DNA of 55,181 bases from Paludibacteraceae bacterium (lineage in GTDB: Bacteria; Bacteroidota; Bacteroidia; Bacteroidales; Paludibacteraceae): NCBI GenBank assembly GCA_024401645.1, contig JAKSKR010000019.1, forward strand, positions 1 to 55,181. Reading direction: 5' to 3'. Below are positions 51,552 to 55,181 of this stretch, one piece after another (positions within the stretch are counted from its first letter, which is position 1; every line of letters begins with the position of its first letter). Below the pieces are notes generated by a model that was not told the DNA's origin, searched no databases, and worked only from the letters and a program-made list of their open reading frames with translations. Made by a program: the position numbers and the translations under genes.

Positions 51552-53145
51552 CTTTTTCATTATCTTTGTAGGTATAAATCTTCTGAACGACATGGCAAAA
51601 GAATTCAATACGACAGGCAGTTGCAATCCTGAACGCCATTACATGGTGAACATCGATGACAAGTTGGCGGAAATTGAGGAACTCGTCGACAAGGGAAAGT
51701 ATTTCACCATTAATCGTGCCCGTCAGTTTGGAAAAACGACTACGATGAATTTCCTTTATAATAGTTTGTCTGACGAATACCTTGTTTATCAGATAAGCTT
51801 TGAGTCTGATGGAGATTTGTTCGAGTCAAAACCGGAATTTTGCCGTGGGCTTGCCATGAAACTTTCTCGCATGCCTTTCACTTCACAAGAACAAAGCGAA
51901 TTTTGGCGCACACATAACAATTGTGCCAATTTTGACGAGTTTTCAGTTGTTGTAACAGAATTCTGTAAGACACAAGGCAAAAAGGTGGTTTTAATGATTG
52001 ACGAAGTGGACAAAAGCACCGACAATCAGATTTTCCTGCATTTTTTAGGTATGCTTCGCAACAAATACCTAGATAGAGACAAGAATGGTATGGATTCCAC
52101 CTTCCATTCCGTTATTCTTGCCGGGGTGTACGATGTCAAAAACCTCAAATTAAAGATTCGCAGTGACGAGGAGAGAAAGTACAATTCGCCTTGGAATATA
52201 GCTGTCCGTTTTAATGTTGATATGACATTGAGCGCGGATGGCATCAAAGGAATGCTCGACGAATATGAGTCAGATTACCACACGGGTATGGACACTAGGC
52301 TGATTGCTGACGAGATTCGCAGACTCACGTCTGGCTATCCGGTGTTGGTCAGCTATATCTGTTCCCTTATCCACCAAGAGTTGCAAGGCGACTGGACAAT
52401 AGAAGGTGTCAACAAAGCGGCAAAGTATATCATCATTGGCAATAATACATTGGCTGACGATATTTCTAAAAACCTTGGTAATAACAAGGAATTAAGGGAT
52501 TTCATGTATTCAATCTCCGTCAACGGTGAGACTTACAGCTATAACCTTACTGATGAGATTCTCAAAATAGCCGATATGTACGCCTATATCAAGAATGTAG
52601 ACGGACATGTCGCAATCCACAATGCCATATTTGAGGAAATCTTCCATGAATATTTTTCGATTCGTTATCAACGCGAAAATTCGGGCAAGATAAGCGTCAC
52701 TAAATCCGAATATATTCTTGGAGGCAAACTCAATATGGAGTACGTAATTGAGCGTTTCAAGGATTTGATAGAGGAAGAATACCGTGACGAGGATGCCGAG
52801 TTCCTGGAACGACAGGGACGTTTGCTATTTCTTTGCTTCCTAAAGCCAATCATAAACGGCATTGGCTATTACTACGTTGAGCCACAGACACGCGATAACA
52901 AGCGAATGGATATTGTGGTCAATTATGCTGGAGAAGAATTCTTGATAGAGCTCAAGTTGTGGTATGGTACAAAGTATGAGCGTAAAGGCGAAGACCAGAC
53001 TTCGGAATATGCCAACACACGTGGCTTAAAGAAAGCCTACCTCATTACCTTCTCTTTCCTAAAGGAGAAGGTCGTGCAAGCCGAACCTGAATGGAAAACT
53101 GTCAACGGAGTGGATGTTTACGAAGGAATTATTTGGGCGAAGAAG
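51552..53145 (+). repeat. Tandem duplication, unit 1 (1594 bp)
   Basis: Matches 53319-54912 at an offset of 1767 bp. By eye only two positions differ (53088 versus 54855 and 53118 versus 54885), both silent and both within the last 60 bp. The unit starts inside the promoter region and ends two codons before or at the stop. Confidence 0.93.
51561..51568 (+). promoter_or_regulatory. -7 box of AAA-ATPase gene, copy 1
   Basis: TATCTTTG, full match, inside the duplicated unit and so repeated at 53328-53335; the upstream flanks differ. Confidence 0.5.
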
Positions 53146-53151
53146 AGATGA
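51592..53151 (+). CDS. AAA-ATPase-like / PD-(D/E)XK nuclease domain protein, copy 1
   Basis: A 519-residue protein of the AAA-ATPase-like plus C-terminal PD-(D/E)XK (PDDEXK_9) type, abundant in Bacteroidales. The N-terminal P-loop is NRARQFGKTTTMNF (a degenerate Walker A typical of the family), Walker B is KVVLMIDEVDK, and a sensor-like region follows (VILAGVYDVKNLKLK). The C-terminal domain has RMDIVVNYAGEEFLIELKLWYG, where Asp and ELK form the nuclease-type core, then the TRGLKKAYLITFSF strand-helix end. The role of this family is unproven; anti-phage, mobile or selfish functions have been suggested. It ends GAKKR*, one residue longer than copy 2. A near-identical copy follows 207 bp downstream. 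Confidence 0.9.
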   Translation: MAKEFNTTGSCNPERHYMVNIDDKLAEIEELVDKGKYFTINRARQFGKTTTMNFLYNSLSDEYLVYQISFESDGDLFESKPEFCRGLAMKLSRMPFTSQEQSEFWRTHNNCANFDEFSVVVTEFCKTQGKKVVLMIDEVDKSTDNQIFLHFLGMLRNKYLDRDKNGMDSTFHSVILAGVYDVKNLKLKIRSDEERKYNSPWNIAVRFNVDMTLSADGIKGMLDEYESDYHTGMDTRLIADEIRRLTSGYPVLVSYICSLIHQELQGDWTIEGVNKAAKYIIIGNNTLADDISKNLGNNKELRDFMYSISVNGETYSYNLTDEILKIADMYAYIKNVDGHVAIHNAIFEEIFHEYFSIRYQRENSGKISVTKSEYILGGKLNMEYVIERFKDLIEEEYRDEDAEFLERQGRLLFLCFLKPIINGIGYYYVEPQTRDNKRMDIVVNYAGEEFLIELKLWYGTKYERKGEDQTSEYANTRGLKKAYLITFSFLKEKVVQAEPEWKTVNGVDVYEGIIWAKKR

Positions 53152-53318
53152 TTGCCCTACAAAGGCACCTCCCAACCAAAACATTCATGATAGTACGCTT
53201 CCCGGAGAAGTGGATGTTAATACATTAGTTTTCTAGTTATTAGAGTGACTTGATGTCACCTCGAAAAGCCATAAAGACGACAAGTTGGCGTAGATGAAGC
53301 AGAAGGGTTAGTTTGAAA
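53146..53318. other. Spacer between the duplicated AAA-ATPase genes
   Basis: 173 bp unlike either unit flank. It holds no gene; a small hairpin GTGAC-TTGAT-GTCAC lies at about 53249-53263. No terminal inverted repeats or obvious short target duplication bound the units. Confidence 0.6.
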
Positions 53319-54912
53319 CTTTTTCATTATCTTTGTAGGTATAAATCTTCTGAACGACATGGCAAAAGAATTCAATACGACAGGCAGTTGCAATCCTGAA
53401 CGCCATTACATGGTGAACATCGATGACAAGTTGGCGGAAATTGAGGAACTCGTCGACAAGGGAAAGTATTTCACCATTAATCGTGCCCGTCAGTTTGGAA
53501 AAACGACTACGATGAATTTCCTTTATAATAGTTTGTCTGACGAATACCTTGTTTATCAGATAAGCTTTGAGTCTGATGGAGATTTGTTCGAGTCAAAACC
53601 GGAATTTTGCCGTGGGCTTGCCATGAAACTTTCTCGCATGCCTTTCACTTCACAAGAACAAAGCGAATTTTGGCGCACACATAACAATTGTGCCAATTTT
53701 GACGAGTTTTCAGTTGTTGTAACAGAATTCTGTAAGACACAAGGCAAAAAGGTGGTTTTAATGATTGACGAAGTGGACAAAAGCACCGACAATCAGATTT
53801 TCCTGCATTTTTTAGGTATGCTTCGCAACAAATACCTAGATAGAGACAAGAATGGTATGGATTCCACCTTCCATTCCGTTATTCTTGCCGGGGTGTACGA
53901 TGTCAAAAACCTCAAATTAAAGATTCGCAGTGACGAGGAGAGAAAGTACAATTCGCCTTGGAATATAGCTGTCCGTTTTAATGTTGATATGACATTGAGC
54001 GCGGATGGCATCAAAGGAATGCTCGACGAATATGAGTCAGATTACCACACGGGTATGGACACTAGGCTGATTGCTGACGAGATTCGCAGACTCACGTCTG
54101 GCTATCCGGTGTTGGTCAGCTATATCTGTTCCCTTATCCACCAAGAGTTGCAAGGCGACTGGACAATAGAAGGTGTCAACAAAGCGGCAAAGTATATCAT
54201 CATTGGCAATAATACATTGGCTGACGATATTTCTAAAAACCTTGGTAATAACAAGGAATTAAGGGATTTCATGTATTCAATCTCCGTCAACGGTGAGACT
54301 TACAGCTATAACCTTACTGATGAGATTCTCAAAATAGCCGATATGTACGCCTATATCAAGAATGTAGACGGACATGTCGCAATCCACAATGCCATATTTG
54401 AGGAAATCTTCCATGAATATTTTTCGATTCGTTATCAACGCGAAAATTCGGGCAAGATAAGCGTCACTAAATCCGAATATATTCTTGGAGGCAAACTCAA
54501 TATGGAGTACGTAATTGAGCGTTTCAAGGATTTGATAGAGGAAGAATACCGTGACGAGGATGCCGAGTTCCTGGAACGACAGGGACGTTTGCTATTTCTT
54601 TGCTTCCTAAAGCCAATCATAAACGGCATTGGCTATTACTACGTTGAGCCACAGACACGCGATAACAAGCGAATGGATATTGTGGTCAATTATGCTGGAG
54701 AAGAATTCTTGATAGAGCTCAAGTTGTGGTATGGTACAAAGTATGAGCGTAAAGGCGAAGACCAGACTTCGGAATATGCCAACACACGTGGCTTAAAGAA
54801 AGCCTACCTCATTACCTTCTCTTTCCTAAAGGAGAAGGTCGTGCAAGCCGAACCAGAATGGAAAACTGTCAACGGAGTGGATGTCTACGAAGGAATTATT
54901 TGGGCGAAGAAG
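53319..54912 (+). repeat. Tandem duplication, unit 2 (1594 bp)
   Basis: Second unit of the near-identical pair with 51552-53145. It carries its own copy of the -7 box and the whole coding region up to the last codons. Confidence 0.93.
53328..53335 (+). promoter_or_regulatory. -7 box of AAA-ATPase gene, copy 2
   Basis: TATCTTTG, the duplicate of the box at 51561-51568. Confidence 0.5.
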
Positions 54913-54915
54913 TAA
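53359..54915 (+). CDS. AAA-ATPase-like / PD-(D/E)XK nuclease domain protein, copy 2
   Basis: 518 residues, identical in protein sequence to copy 1 except that it stops one residue earlier (the duplication ends at GAAGAAG and a stop follows at once). Walker A, Walker B and the PD-(D/E)XK core are all intact, so both copies should be functional. It carries a copied -7 box, so it can be transcribed on its own. Because the two coding sequences are silent-site near identical, the duplication is recent or is kept identical by gene conversion. Confidence 0.9.
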   Translation: MAKEFNTTGSCNPERHYMVNIDDKLAEIEELVDKGKYFTINRARQFGKTTTMNFLYNSLSDEYLVYQISFESDGDLFESKPEFCRGLAMKLSRMPFTSQEQSEFWRTHNNCANFDEFSVVVTEFCKTQGKKVVLMIDEVDKSTDNQIFLHFLGMLRNKYLDRDKNGMDSTFHSVILAGVYDVKNLKLKIRSDEERKYNSPWNIAVRFNVDMTLSADGIKGMLDEYESDYHTGMDTRLIADEIRRLTSGYPVLVSYICSLIHQELQGDWTIEGVNKAAKYIIIGNNTLADDISKNLGNNKELRDFMYSISVNGETYSYNLTDEILKIADMYAYIKNVDGHVAIHNAIFEEIFHEYFSIRYQRENSGKISVTKSEYILGGKLNMEYVIERFKDLIEEEYRDEDAEFLERQGRLLFLCFLKPIINGIGYYYVEPQTRDNKRMDIVVNYAGEEFLIELKLWYGTKYERKGEDQTSEYANTRGLKKAYLITFSFLKEKVVQAEPEWKTVNGVDVYEGIIWAKK

Positions 54916-54960
54916 CGATTGTTCCGAATAATACTCTGCACCAAGCAGAAGAGACAAGAT

Positions 54961-55107
54961 ATGAAATCAGTCCTAGGGCTGATTTTTCTTGTTTTATGCA
55001 TTATCTTTGTTGTTGACAAGCAGAATGAGTATTCGTTCCACCATCTGTCTTGTAAAAAAATGGTAGGAAATATGCTAAATTCATTGCGAAACGTTGAATT
55101 TTTCTAG
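54961..55107 (+). CDS. Possible small single-helix membrane peptide (48 aa)
   Basis: A short frame starting MKSVLGLIFLVLCIIFVVDK with one hydrophobic helix and a basic end. It lies 45 nt after copy 2 without its own evident promoter; a TATCTTTG sequence at 55002-55009 lies inside it, which weakens the call. It may be chance. Confidence 0.25.
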   Translation: MKSVLGLIFLVLCIIFVVDKQNEYSFHHLSCKKMVGNMLNSLRNVEFF

Positions 55108-55181
55108 CGAATTATTACTATAAGATATTAAGAAACTGTTTAAATTTAATTCAAAACTAATTTGAGAGAGAAAAAAAATCT

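Noticed and set aside
1..55181. tRNA, rRNA or riboswitch-like conserved RNA genes
   Set aside because: None recognised by eye on either strand; the leu leader is an attenuator with a peptide, not a metabolite riboswitch.

Overview
The window looks like chromosomal DNA of a gut- or rumen-type Bacteroidales bacterium. The evidence is many Bacteroidetes-style -7 boxes (TAnnTTTG) ahead of genes, several proteins ending in type IX secretion (T9SS) sorting domains, a one-protein hybrid two-component regulator with an AraC output domain, a three-gene biotin-dependent acyl-CoA carboxylase set, and a PPi/plant-type long phosphofructokinase. I see no rRNA, tRNA, CRISPR array, phage structural gene or complete insertion sequence.

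Layout. 1-3213: a small basic protein, two paralogous putative DNA-binding proteins and a membrane Ser/Thr kinase. Four heptamers spaced exactly 10 bp apart lie upstream of one paralogue. 3300-7250: biotin carboxylase, biotin carrier and carboxyltransferase operon. 7258-16950: a T9SS type B cargo protein, an AEC transporter, a secreted protein with a lipoprotein metallo-hydrolase, a compact NAD-dependent DNA ligase, a lipoprotein, phosphofructokinase and an Rpn-type nuclease. 16970-21290: a large secreted CotH-kinase/lamin-tail protein and a divergent secreted protein. 21311-27805: the leucine operon leuA-leuC-leuD-second synthase-leuB on the minus strand, with its promoter, a Leu-rich leader peptide and a classical attenuator readable from sequence. 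28177-31220: phenylacetate-CoA ligase with a thioesterase, then a PrsW-like membrane protease. 31253-33320: a GH5 cellulase with Asn/Gln linker, ricin-like domain and T9SS tail. 33424-35960: small membrane proteins and a lipoprotein. 35987-46479: the second CotH protein, a C10 peptidase with an apparently dead second copy of its catalytic domain, and a hybrid two-component system. 46498-50117: formyl-THF cyclo-ligase, a lysyl-endopeptidase-like protease, a candidate small RNA and QueD. 50191-55181: a lipoprotein, a small membrane protein and two near-identical tandem copies of an AAA-ATPase/PD-(D/E)XK gene.

How it fits together. The window mixes housekeeping metabolism (leucine synthesis, acyl-CoA carboxylation, glycolysis, folate, deazapurine) with an exported set: at least six proteins carry T9SS-like C-terminal domains, suited to degrading plant or host polymers and proteins at the cell surface. 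The most informative regulatory structure is the leu attenuator. The least explained parts are the kinase/paralogue/10-bp-repeat locus at the left end, the degenerate tandem C10 domain, and the recent 1.6-kb gene duplication at the right end. All calls are from reading the sequence; no database search was run.
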